Of a stretch of DNA of 32,202 nucleotides, positions 23,488 through 31,138 are shown one piece after another. Position numbers and translations under genes: made by a program. This DNA comes from Syntrophomonadaceae bacterium (GTDB lineage: Bacteria; Bacillota; Dethiobacteria; DTU022; UBA8154). The stretch lies in NCBI GenBank assembly GCA_003556225.1, contig PWRN01000022.1, forward strand, positions 1 to 32,202. Direction: 5' to 3'. Within the stretch, counting starts at the first letter, position 1, and the number at the start of each line of letters is the position of its first letter. The notes below the pieces were generated by a model. That model had not been told where the DNA came from. It made no database searches and worked only from the letters and a program-made list of their open reading frames with translations.

Positions 23488-25164
23488 TCAAAGCCTTCCT
23501 GAGCGAAAAATCGCCCACAGCCACCAGAATCCCATTACACCGGCCATCACAAGCCCGATTTCTGCCAGTGGAAAGCGCCTGAACAGGGTTACCTCTGTAT
23601 ACTGGAGCATCAGGGCAAAGGCCAGGATGATACTGGCCAGGACAATGCTGAAGGATAAGCGGTTGACCATGTGGCTAAAACGGTTGAGGATATGCTCCTC
23701 GTCAGAAACTTCCACTTTTACCTTGATGTTTCCTTCTGCGCCTTTGTCGAGCAGGGTAACCAGCCGTTCCGGCAAGATTTCTGCCAGGCGCATGTAGCGG
23801 GTGGAGAACTTGTACAGCTGGTTGCTCAACCGCCTCATGGAAAGCTGCTGGCGGAGGAGCTCTTTGCCCATGGGTTCGACCAGTTCCGCGATGCTGAAAT
23901 CGGGTTCCAGGTCGGAAGCCAGGCCTTCCAGGGTTAAAAATGTTTTTGCCAACATGGTGAAATCCGGCGGGAGCCGGATGCGGTGTTTAAAGGCCACTTC
24001 CATGAGCTCATGCAGCATGACCCCCAGGTTCAGGTCTTTTAAAGGAAGATCATAATAGCGTTCCTGTAATCGTTCCAGGTCGTAGTGCAGCAGCCGTTTA
24101 TCCGTAAATTCCGTGACGATGCCCAGGCTTGTGATTCCGTGAATCACCTGTTCCGTGTTTCTGGACAGCAGGCCCAGCAGCATTTTATTGAACAGCACTT
24201 TTTGCTCTTCATTGAGGTGGCCGGCGATCCCGAAATCCAGGAAAAAGATCTGGCCCTCAGGGGTCACGCCGACATTTCCCGGGTGCGGATCGCCGTGGTA
24301 GGACCCATCCATGAAGATCTGCTTGATGTAAATATGGGCCAGGCGCTCGATAATTTCCCTGGTGTTGTAGCCGCCCTCCTCCAGGCTATCCCGGTCTTTC
24401 AGCTTGATCCCGTCAACGAACTGCATGGTTAACACCTTTTGCGTGCTGTAGTTCCAGTAAATCGTGGGGATGATTACCGTCTCGTCTTCATGGAAATTCT
24501 TCCCGATTCTTTCAGCATTTTTGCCTTCGTGGTGATAGTTTAACTCCATGCTGATCATGTGTTTAAACTCTTCCACGACTCCCCTGGCGTTGTACATCTT
24601 GCCCAATTCAGAGTATTTTTCGGACAGTACGGCGATTTCTTCCAGGATAGATAGATCTTCCTCGATGATCTTCCGGATACCCGGTCTTTGGATCTTGACG
24701 GCCACCTTCTCTCCTGACACCAAAAACGCTTTGTGCACCTGGCCGATGGAAGCGGCAGCCAGGGGGGTCGGGTCAAAATAGGAAAACAAGGTACCCAGGT
24801 CATGGTCCAGTTCCCCTTCTATTGTCTGCTTCACATCGTCAAAGGCAAACGGGGGCACATTTTCCTGGAGTTTTTTTAACTCGTGAAGGTATTCAGCTGG
24901 CACGATGTCTGAACGGGTGCTTAACAGCTGTCCGAACTTGATAAAGGTGGGTCCCAGCTCTTCCAAAACCTTGCGGATGCGCACGGCCGTGGAAAGCTTT
25001 TCTATTTCTTTGATTTCTTTTTGACGGCGGGGAAAAGGCAGACGCCGGGAAAAGTCATCAATCCCCAGTTCATAAACAATCTGCCCCAGTCCGTGCCTGA
25101 TCAGGGTGTTGATAATTTTACGAAACCTTTTCAGCTTCCATTTTCGAAACAACACGATGCTCAC
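23488..25164 (-). CDS. ABC1/AarF/UbiB family atypical kinase
   Basis: This 558-residue protein is an ABC1 atypical kinase or ATPase. The N-terminal family motif is [16 protein letters not shown]. The alanine-rich loop that replaces the usual glycine loop is [11 protein letters not shown], the ATP lysine is in [10 protein letters not shown], and the catalytic and metal residues are in GDPHPGNV and LDFGIAGHL. Two hydrophobic helices close the C-terminus ([16 protein letters not shown] and [15 protein letters not shown]), anchoring it in the membrane. Family members support quinone or other isoprenoid lipid metabolism. Clostridia usually lack ubiquinone, so the target here is unknown. Two GTG codons are possible starts. 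The one at 25155 has GGGGTGA six bases upstream and the one at 25164 overlaps that site, so the protein may begin three codons later than given. Confidence 0.9.
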   Translation of the reverse strand: MSIVLFRKWKLKRFRKIINTLIRHGLGQIVYELGIDDFSRRLPFPRRQKEIKEIEKLSTAVRIRKVLEELGPTFIKFGQLLSTRSDIVPAEYLHELKKLQENVPPFAFDDVKQTIEGELDHDLGTLFSYFDPTPLAAASIGQVHKAFLVSGEKVAVKIQRPGIRKIIEEDLSILEEIAVLSEKYSELGKMYNARGVVEEFKHMISMELNYHHEGKNAERIGKNFHEDETVIIPTIYWNYSTQKVLTMQFVDGIKLKDRDSLEEGGYNTREIIERLAHIYIKQIFMDGSYHGDPHPGNVGVTPEGQIFFLDFGIAGHLNEEQKVLFNKMLLGLLSRNTEQVIHGITSLGIVTEFTDKRLLHYDLERLQERYYDLPLKDLNLGVMLHELMEVAFKHRIRLPPDFTMLAKTFLTLEGLASDLEPDFSIAELVEPMGKELLRQQLSMRRLSNQLYKFSTRYMRLAEILPERLVTLLDKGAEGNIKVKVEVSDEEHILNRFSHMVNRLSFSIVLASIILAFALMLQYTEVTLFRRFPLAEIGLVMAGVMGFWWLWAIFRSGRL

Positions 25165-25197
25165 CCCGGGATCGCACTTCTTTTCACCATGAGAATA

Positions 25198-25226
25198 AAA
25201 CCTGTGAAAGGTTCACAGGCTTTTTT
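25198..25226. terminator. Terminator after the phasin-like gene
   Basis: CCTGTGAA (25201-25208) and TTCACAGG (25212-25219) form an 8-bp stem. A T-run follows in both directions, six T on + and TTTTATT on -. It separates the homocitrate-synthase-like cluster from the UbiB-like gene. Confidence 0.8.
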
Positions 25227-25252
25227 ATGCCCTGGCTTGGGACCAACAAGCT

Positions 25253-25549
25253 TTAATACTCTTTTTCCTGCAGCGCCGCTTCCAGTGCATAAACTCTTTC
25301 TTCCAGTTTATTGTATTCTTCCCGGGATACCAGCTGGTGTTTTTGCATCCAGTTGGTAAATTCCCCGTGTAAATAATTCTTAAATTCACTTCTTTCCTGT
25401 TCTCCCCGTTCGATCAGTTCATTTAAAAATTTCTTGGCTTCATCCCGCCTCAAATCCCCGCGGTCCACCATTTCTTCCACAATTTTTTCCGCCTTTTCCC
25501 GTGTATAAGAAAGTGTTCCCCAGCCCAAGGAAAATAATAAATTAAACAA
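25253..25549 (-). CDS. Phasin-like coiled-coil protein (PhaF/PhaI-like)
   Basis: This 98-residue, almost fully helical, charged protein contains SYTREKAEKIVEEMVDRGDLRRDEAKKFL followed by LIERGEQERSEFKNYL. This is the sequence style of the phasin-like poly(hydroxyalkanoate) granule-associated family. Many members in Firmicutes have no known granule link and are often next to an AarF/UbiB gene, as here. The C-terminal LEERVYALEAALQ is a coiled coil. The frame is open to 25624. CAGGAGGG lies eight bases before a TTG at 25549, so the shorter form is preferred and the upstream extension would run into leuD. It is the last gene before a terminator. Confidence 0.75.
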   Translation of the reverse strand: MFNLLFSLGWGTLSYTREKAEKIVEEMVDRGDLRRDEAKKFLNELIERGEQERSEFKNYLHGEFTNWMQKHQLVSREEYNKLEERVYALEAALQEKEY

Positions 25550-25616
25550 GCTAAATCCCTCCTGTTTTAAAATGCATCTCAAGCGACGCAAGCTTCTTAC
25601 CGACCGGTGTAACCCT

Positions 25617-26117
25617 TTAGTCAAAGTTGAAATCCCCGAATTTTTGGAAGTGCTGAATTAACCCCCCATCTCGCAGTATTTTTATCATGACATCGGGTAG
25701 CGGCGTGACAGGAATTTCCATGGATTTTGTCTTGTTGAAGACGATGCCCTTTTGCAGATCCACTTCCAGCTCATCCTCGGCTTCGATCTGGGATGTGTCG
25801 CATTCGATCACCGGAAGGCCCGTGTTAATCGAGTTCCTGTAAAAGATGCGGGCGAAAGAAGAAGCCAGCACACAGCTTATTTTTGCGTGTTTGATCGCCA
25901 GCGGCGCTTGCTCTCGCGAAGAGCCGCAGCCGAAATTAGAACCGGCCACAATCATATCGCCTTCTTTTACTTTCTCGTAAAAATTCGGGTCCAGGTCTTC
26001 CATCACATGCCTGGCCAGCTCATTCATATCCAGGGTTTTAAATTTGTATTTGCCGGAAATAATATAATCCGTGTTGATATCATTGCCGAAGACAAACGCT
26101 TTTCCTTTCAGTAACAT
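25617..26117 (-). CDS. leuD: 3-isopropylmalate dehydratase/homoaconitase small subunit
   Basis: This 166-residue swivel-domain subunit pairs with the large subunit encoded 50 bp upstream. The N-terminal GNDINTDYIISGKYKFKT holds the loop that sets substrate choice in this family. SNFGCGSSREQAPLAIKHA is the core signature and is complete. The form is the short HacB/archaeal-LeuD type, shared by isopropylmalate isomerases, homoaconitases and dimethylmalate-type enzymes. The reaction (isopropylmalate, homocitrate or citrate isomerisation) cannot be fixed from sequence alone. The upstream synthase looks like homocitrate synthase, which weighs against a purely leucine role. AAAAGGGAGG precedes the ATG at 26117. 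Confidence 0.85.
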   Translation of the reverse strand: MLLKGKAFVFGNDINTDYIISGKYKFKTLDMNELARHVMEDLDPNFYEKVKEGDMIVAGSNFGCGSSREQAPLAIKHAKISCVLASSFARIFYRNSINTGLPVIECDTSQIEAEDELEVDLQKGIVFNKTKSMEIPVTPLPDVMIKILRDGGLIQHFQKFGDFNFD

Positions 26118-26167
26118 GGTATTGCCTCCCTTTTCGAGATCGGGTAAAGCCCTGTCCAGGAACTACT

Positions 26168-27424
26168 TTAAGACAAAATGGAACGTGGATCAGTAATTTT
26201 TCCTGTTAGGACCGAAGCGGCAACCGTCGCCGGTGAAGCCAGGTAGATAAACGCTTTGGAGTTGCCCATTCTGCCCTTGAAGTTCCGGTTCGCCGTGGAG
26301 AGAACGACCTCTCCATCAGACGGGACCCCGTTGTGTGTGCCCACACAGGGGCCGCACCCGGGAGTAACGACGGCAGCGCCGGCTTCCACCAGTGTCTGGA
26401 TGATGCCACGGTTCATGGCCTCCAGGTAAACATCCCGCGATGCGGGGGCAACAATAAATCGCAGATCGCGAGAGATTTTTTTCCCGGAAAGAATTTTGGC
26501 CGCCACCTCCAAATCCAGTAAGCGCCCGTTGGTGCAGGTCCCCAAAAAGGCTTGCTGGATCGGCAGGTTTTCCACTTCCTGCAGTGGCGAAATATTATCC
26601 ACGGTATGGGGACAGGCCACCTGGGGTTCCAGTTGGCGAAGATCATAGGTCTTGATCTCATGGTAACGGGCATCAGGATCGGCGGCAACCGGTCTTGGGG
26701 TTTTCTGTGTACGCCCGGAGAGCCACGCTTCCACCTTCTCATCGTACTCCATCAAACCGGCCTTGGCACCCATTTCGATGGCCATGTTCGCGATGGTGAA
26801 TCGCTCTTCGATCTCCATCCGGGTGATGCCTTCTCCCGTAAATTCGGCGGCCATGTAGGTCGCCCCATCGGCGCTGATGTCGCCAATGATGCGCAAAATC
26901 AAATCCTTGGAGGAAACCCCGGGCTGCAGAGTTCCTTCACATCGAAACTGGATGGTTTCCGGAACCTTGAACCAGAGCTTGCCGGAAATCATGGCCGCGG
27001 CCAGGTCCGTGGACCCGACCCCCGTGGAGAACACATTGATGGCCCCGTAGGTGCAGGTATGTGAATCCGCCCCGACCACCAGGTCCCCGGGAACAACATG
27101 ACCCTGTTCCGGCACCAGCTGGTGGCAGACGCCATCCCCAATATCGTATAAAAGGAGCTTCTTTTCGTGGGAAAACTCCCGCATGAGCTTGTGCAGCGCC
27201 GATACGCCTTCCAGGGGGCTCGGCGCACTGTGATCGATTACGAAGGCCACTTTAGAGGGATCGAACAGCGTTTTGCCACCCATTTCATTGAAGGAATTAA
27301 TGGCCAGAGGCGCTGTTCCGTCTTGACCCATCACGAAATCCAGCCGGGCGATGACCAGGTCGCCTGCGTAGACGTCTTCACCGCAGTGTTGGCTGAAAAT
27401 TTTTTCTGAAATCGTTTTGCCCAT
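26168..27424 (-). CDS. leuC: 3-isopropylmalate dehydratase/homoaconitase large subunit
   Basis: This 418-residue subunit binds the catalytic 4Fe-4S cluster. The three cluster cysteines are in GTCTNGR (one) and GCGPCVG (two). Other family blocks are GADSHTCTYGAINVFSTGVGSTD and STANRNFKGRMG. The length is that of the short HacA/LeuC2 group that works with a separate small subunit, not of the 460-residue proteobacterial LeuC. GAAAGGATG precedes the ATG at 27424. It is 41 bp after the homocitrate-synthase-like gene and 50 bp before the small subunit gene. This layout suggests one transcript, with the synthase product (a 2-hydroxy tricarboxylate or alkylmalate) isomerised by this pair. Confidence 0.9.
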   Translation of the reverse strand: MGKTISEKIFSQHCGEDVYAGDLVIARLDFVMGQDGTAPLAINSFNEMGGKTLFDPSKVAFVIDHSAPSPLEGVSALHKLMREFSHEKKLLLYDIGDGVCHQLVPEQGHVVPGDLVVGADSHTCTYGAINVFSTGVGSTDLAAAMISGKLWFKVPETIQFRCEGTLQPGVSSKDLILRIIGDISADGATYMAAEFTGEGITRMEIEERFTIANMAIEMGAKAGLMEYDEKVEAWLSGRTQKTPRPVAADPDARYHEIKTYDLRQLEPQVACPHTVDNISPLQEVENLPIQQAFLGTCTNGRLLDLEVAAKILSGKKISRDLRFIVAPASRDVYLEAMNRGIIQTLVEAGAAVVTPGCGPCVGTHNGVPSDGEVVLSTANRNFKGRMGNSKAFIYLASPATVAASVLTGKITDPRSILS

Positions 27425-27465
27425 CCGTCATCATCCTTTCCTTTGTGGCGGTCCATGCCAGTGCG

Positions 27466-28656
27466 TTATTCCGTGCTTACCGGGGCATAGTCGATCCCCT
27501 TCTCATATTTTTTATGCATATAATCCTCGTAAATATAAACCAGTTCTTTGTCAAAAAGCGGTCGCTTCATTTCCACGGTGGCTTTTCGTACCATGGGGAG
27601 AAGTTCCGTTGCCTCTTCATCGGAAAGGTTGATCCCGTACTCCAGGAACTTCAGAATGATCGCCCGGGAGCCCGAGTGCTTGCCGATCACGATCTGCCTT
27701 TCCAGGCCGACATCTTCCGGGCTGAACACTTCATAAGTCCCGGGGAACTTGATCACGCCATCGGCGTGAATGCCCGATTCGTGGCGAAACATGTTGTCCC
27801 CGACAATGGGCTTCCCAGCAGGCAGGTTTCTCCCGGAAGCCCGGGCCACGTACTCCGAGAGCTCCCGAAACATTTGCGTTTTTAGTTCCTGGTCTTTATG
27901 GAAAAGGTGCTTTAAACCCATGGCAACTTCTTCCAGGGCCGCATTTCCAGCCCGCTCTCCCAGCCCGTTGACGGTAACCCCGACAAACCGGGCGCCGGCT
28001 TTTACCCCGGCCAGGGCGTTGGCCGTGGCCATCCCGAAATCATTGTGGGTATGCATTTCAATGTGCATGTCCGTGGCCTCAATCAGGCGGGAAATGATAT
28101 CCAGGGTCTTGAAGGGGTCCAGCACCCCCACGGTATCGCAATAGCGAAGCCTGTCGGCGCCGGCCTTCTTGGCGGCCAGGGCAAACTCGACCAAAAAGTC
28201 AAACTCGGTCCGGGACGCATCCTCGGCGTTCACGGAGATATATACACCATGATCCTTGGCGAATTCGGTGGCTTTCACCATGCTCTCCAAGACCGCTTCC
28301 CGAGTGCTGCCCAACTTGTTCTTGATATGGATATCGGAAGTGGAGATGGAGATGGCCACGGCATCGATCCCGCAATCCAGGGATTGCTGGATATCGCTGA
28401 GATTCGCCCGGTTCCAGGCCATCAAGCTGCTGCCCAGTCCCATTGCGGCCAAATCCGTGATCACCTGCTTTTCATTCCCGCCCATGACGGGAATGCCAAC
28501 CTCAAGCTGGTGAACGCCAATTTCGCTGAGCATCCTGGCAATCCGGATCTTTTCTTGATTGGAAAAGACCACCCCTGCTGTCTGCTCCCCATCGCGAAGT
28601 GTCGTATCCACCAGTATAATATCATTATGTTCCAATCCTTTTTTTAATAGTTCCAT
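27466..28656 (-). CDS. Homocitrate synthase-like (NifV-type) or Re-citrate synthase
   Basis: This 396-residue acyltransferase of the DRE-TIM metallolyase family condenses acetyl-CoA with a 2-oxoacid. It has VDTTLRDGEQTAGVVFS and LEVGIPVMGG, closest to NifV-type homocitrate synthases, then MHTHNDFGMATANAL, NGLGERAGNAALEEV and VIGKHSGSRAI. It lacks the C-terminal leucine-binding domain seen in LeuA at 5703. Related clostridial proteins include Re-citrate synthases, so oxaloacetate as well as 2-oxoglutarate is a candidate substrate. With the adjacent aconitase-family pair it could make homoisocitrate or isocitrate. No nif gene is in the window. The ATG at 28656 is chosen. A GTG at 28683 would overlap the only strong ribosome site, which lies beyond a small hairpin. 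Confidence 0.85.
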   Translation of the reverse strand: MELLKKGLEHNDIILVDTTLRDGEQTAGVVFSNQEKIRIARMLSEIGVHQLEVGIPVMGGNEKQVITDLAAMGLGSSLMAWNRANLSDIQQSLDCGIDAVAISISTSDIHIKNKLGSTREAVLESMVKATEFAKDHGVYISVNAEDASRTEFDFLVEFALAAKKAGADRLRYCDTVGVLDPFKTLDIISRLIEATDMHIEMHTHNDFGMATANALAGVKAGARFVGVTVNGLGERAGNAALEEVAMGLKHLFHKDQELKTQMFRELSEYVARASGRNLPAGKPIVGDNMFRHESGIHADGVIKFPGTYEVFSPEDVGLERQIVIGKHSGSRAIILKFLEYGINLSDEEATELLPMVRKATVEMKRPLFDKELVYIYEDYMHKKYEKGIDYAPVSTE

Positions 28657-28690
28657 CGTTTCCCTGTGTGAACAGGGATACACCTCCTTT
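28657..28690 (-). promoter_or_regulatory. Ribosome site separated from the start codon by a hairpin
   Basis: On the - strand a perfect AAAGGAGGTG (28681-28690) is followed by TAT, then CCCTGT-TCAC-ACAGGG (28662-28677), then AAACG and the ATG at 28656. The linear gap is 24 bases, too long for normal initiation. If the 6-bp stem forms, the effective gap is about eight bases. The only nearer purine stretch is AGGGAAACG, which is weak. Confidence 0.6.
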
Positions 28691-28747
28691 CGTTCTGCTT
28701 TCGGCTTAATTATGATCTTACCCAGGGTGACTCCTTGACCTGGACCT

Positions 28748-29875
28748 TTAGCATAGCACCAGGTTGTCGCGGTGGATCACTTCTTTGCTTCCTGCATAGC
28801 CCAGGATATCTTTAATCTCGTTGGATTTACATCCCTTGATTTGCCTGAGCTCTTCCGCGCTGAAGTTGGTCAATCCCCGGGCCATTTCGTACCCACTATT
28901 TTCCGAGTAAATGCTGATGGTTTCTCCCTTGGAAAAACTCCCGTCGACCTGGACCACGCCGATAGAAAGCAGGCTTTTGCCTTCTTGTTTCAGTGCCCCT
29001 TCGGCGCCCTTGTCGATGGTGATGCTCCCCCTGATTTTTTGACCGAAGGCGATCCAGCGTTTACGGCTCCTTAATTGATCTTGCTGGGAACAGAAAAGCG
29101 TCCCGGTTTCCTCGCCGTTTAAGACCATTTCAATGATGTGGGGCTTTCGGCCGTTGGCGATTACCATGTTGATCCCGGAGGTCATGGCGATTTCCGCAGC
29201 CTCGACTTTCGAAATCATCCCACCCTTGGCCAGCATTTCTTCGGTCTTGCCGGCGATTTTCTTGATGGAGGGCGTGATCTCTTCCACCAGGGAGATGCAA
29301 GTGGCCTCGGGGTCGTGCAGGGGATTGGCCGTGTAGAGGCCATCGATGTCCGTGAGGATGAGGAGCAGGTCCGCATCGATTAAGGTTGCCACCAGGGCCG
29401 ACAGGCGATCATTATCCCCGAATTCGATCTCGGCCGTGGAGATGGTATCGTTTTCGTTGACAATTGGGATGGCGCCAAACTTGAGCAGGTGGAGCAGCGT
29501 ATTACGAGAATTCAAGTAACGGGCGCGGTTTTCCAGGTCCTCCCGGGTCAACAGCACCTGGGCGACGACATGGCCGTACTCGGCGAAATGTTTTTCATAG
29601 AACTGGATCAAGATCCCCTGCCCGATTGCGGCAACTGCCTGCTTTTCTTGCACGGAAACAGGTTTGCGCTTTAACCCCAGCCGCCCGATCCCTGCCCCGA
29701 CGGCTCCTGAGGAGACCAGGACCACTTCTTTGCCCTGGTTCTTCAGGTCGGCGATTTCTCGCACCAGCCTGTCAATTAATCCCAGGTTGAGCTTGCCGGT
29801 ATCGTACGTCAAAAGACGGGTCCCAACCTTGATCACGATCTTCTGGATGCTGTTTTTGTCTAAGGGCCGTTTCAA
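28748..29875 (-). CDS. proB: Glutamate 5-kinase
   Basis: This 375-residue enzyme phosphorylates glutamate, the first step of proline synthesis. The N-terminal amino-acid-kinase domain has VIKVGTRLL, VSSGAVGAGIGRLGL, NENDTIS and FGDNDRLSALVA, followed by GTGGM-like KGGMISKVEAA. A C-terminal PUA domain of about 90 residues is present, as in the E. coli enzyme, so proline feedback control is plausible. The start is TTG at 29875, eight bases after AGGAGGA. It follows proC by 27 bp. proA, the usual partner gene, is not next to it. Downstream comes a 91-bp gap and the homocitrate-synthase-like gene. Confidence 0.95.
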   Translation of the reverse strand: MKRPLDKNSIQKIVIKVGTRLLTYDTGKLNLGLIDRLVREIADLKNQGKEVVLVSSGAVGAGIGRLGLKRKPVSVQEKQAVAAIGQGILIQFYEKHFAEYGHVVAQVLLTREDLENRARYLNSRNTLLHLLKFGAIPIVNENDTISTAEIEFGDNDRLSALVATLIDADLLLILTDIDGLYTANPLHDPEATCISLVEEITPSIKKIAGKTEEMLAKGGMISKVEAAEIAMTSGINMVIANGRKPHIIEMVLNGEETGTLFCSQQDQLRSRKRWIAFGQKIRGSITIDKGAEGALKQEGKSLLSIGVVQVDGSFSKGETISIYSENSGYEMARGLTNFSAEELRQIKGCKSNEIKDILGYAGSKEVIHRDNLVLC

Positions 29876-29902
29876 TAGTGACTCCTCCTGCTGTGACGGA
29901 TG

Positions 29903-30700
29903 TTAACTTCCCAGTGCCTGGCCTCTCTTTGTGGCGGCGATGACCGCCTTGCTGATGGCCGCCCGGGCCGCTCCCTCCTCCAGGGCCAGCAACCCTGCGC
30001 TGGTCGTGCCGCCAGGGGAAGTGATCATATTTTTCAGTGCAGCGGGGTGTTCTTTTTTTTCCAGGAGCATCGCGGCGGACCCAAAAACCGTTTGGGCTGC
30101 CAACAAAAGGGCATGTTCCCGGCTCAACCCCATTTCCACCCCTCCGTCGGCCAGGGCTTCGATGAACAGGAAAACGTAAGCGGGACCGCTCCCGCTCAAC
30201 GCGGTCACCACGTCCATGTGCTTCTCCTCCAGGACCAGGACCTCGCCCAGGGCTTCCAGCAATGTGACTACCTCCTGGGCTTCCCGGGGGGTAACCGCGC
30301 CGCCCGGACTGACTACGCTCATACCCTTGCTGACCAGGCAGGGCGCATTGGGCATCACGCGGACCACCTTTTGCTCCGGGCCCAGGATCCCTTGAAAAAA
30401 GTCCAGCTTCAGGCCTGCGGCCACGGAAATCATTAAGTGATCTGTCGTGATCTCCTGCTTTATTTCCTGCAGCAAACCCGACATATCTTGCGGCTTAACC
30501 GCCAAAAATACCTTTTTTGCTCGTGCGCAAAGGGCAGCTGCACCGGGAAAAACCTGCACGCCGTACTGCCGCTGGAGGTTTTCCAGTTTGCTGTTATCCT
30601 GGTCAAAAACCGCGACCTCGCCAGGTGCCTTTAACCCCTTTTGGATGATCCCTTCCAGCAGTGCAGAACCCATATTCCCACAACCAATAAAACCGAGCAT
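29903..30700 (-). CDS. proC: Pyrroline-5-carboxylate reductase
   Basis: This 265-residue enzyme performs the last step of proline synthesis with NAD(P)H. The Rossmann motif is at the very N-terminus (MLGFIGCGNMGSALLEG), and VKPQDM, RVMPNAPCLVSKGM and the C-terminal dimer-domain signature LSGSGPAYVFLFIEAL are complete. The ATG at 30700 has AGGAGGGC seven bases upstream. The frame is open eight codons further but without a site. A promoter at 30735-30763 precedes it. It is the first gene of a proC-proB unit without proA. Confidence 0.95.
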   Translation of the reverse strand: MLGFIGCGNMGSALLEGIIQKGLKAPGEVAVFDQDNSKLENLQRQYGVQVFPGAAALCARAKKVFLAVKPQDMSGLLQEIKQEITTDHLMISVAAGLKLDFFQGILGPEQKVVRVMPNAPCLVSKGMSVVSPGGAVTPREAQEVVTLLEALGEVLVLEEKHMDVVTALSGSGPAYVFLFIEALADGGVEMGLSREHALLLAAQTVFGSAAMLLEKKEHPAALKNMITSPGGTTSAGLLALEEGAARAAISKAVIAATKRGQALGS

Positions 30701-30734
30701 GTTTGCCCTCCTGACTAGAAACATTTTCTACCTT

Positions 30735-30763
30735 ATTTTATTACAAAGGGTTGTGCAATGCAA
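30735..30763 (-). promoter_or_regulatory. Promoter of proC-proB
   Basis: On the - strand TTGCAT (30758-30763) and TAAAAT (30735-30740) are separated by 17 bases, 35 bp upstream of the proC start codon. Confidence 0.6.
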
Positions 30764-30945
30764 GACTCATGGAGTCCCCGGGCCCTCGCGAAGAAACGGC
30801 GGTGCATTCTTTTCGTTGTTTCGACCTCAAAGCCCTCGCATGCCCTTGCAGGGTTTTTCACTACCCCCGGCCTGGCCCTGCCGAACGGGATGGGATCTAC
30901 CGTCAGCTTCCACGCCAGCCGGTTTGCTTAAATCGGTTTAAATAG
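30764..30945. other. Intergenic stretch without a recognised feature
   Basis: I see no gene here. The AGGG/CCCT-rich segment around 30828-30856 (AAAGCCCTCGCATGCCCTTG then CAGGGTTTTT) can form a weak stem ending in T on +, but no + gene reads into it. It lies between the proC promoter and the tRNA-Trp terminator. Confidence 0.4.
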
Positions 30946-30969
30946 GAAAAGCCGTGGCCTGCCACGGCT
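30946..30969 (-). terminator. Terminator after tRNA-Trp
   Basis: On the - strand AGCCGTGGC and GCCACGGCT form a nine-base inverted repeat with almost no loop (realistically eight pairs), followed by TTTTCC. It begins 12 bp after the tRNA 3' end. Confidence 0.8.
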
Positions 30970-30981
30970 TCGGGTTTTCGT

Positions 30982-31057
30982 TGGCAGGGGAGACAGGACT
31001 TGAACCCGCAGCCCCCGGTTTTGGAGACCGGTGCTCTGCCAGTTGAGCTACTCCCCT
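30982..31057 (-). tRNA. tRNA-Trp (anticodon CCA)
   Basis: The 76-base molecule folds as a standard cloverleaf. The acceptor stem is AGGGGAG/CTCCCCT with G as discriminator and an encoded CCA end. The D arm is GCTC/GAGC, the anticodon stem CCGGT/ACCGG with loop CTCCAAA, and the T arm GCGGG-TTCAAGT-CCTGT with G-T pairs. The anticodon CCA reads UGG, tryptophan. It lies 81 bp after the AI-2E family gene and is followed by its own terminator. Confidence 0.95.
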
Positions 31058-31138
31058 AAGTGGTTTAATTTTACCGCATGTGATTTTCTTTGTCAAGCAA
31101 TTGACCCGCCTCGCCGCCCGCTGTCTCACCGCTTAATC

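Noticed and set aside
28681-28690. GTG at 28683 as start of the homocitrate-synthase-like gene
   Set aside because: The GTG is part of the ribosome site itself, so it has no site of its own. The ATG at 28656 is nearer the conserved domain.
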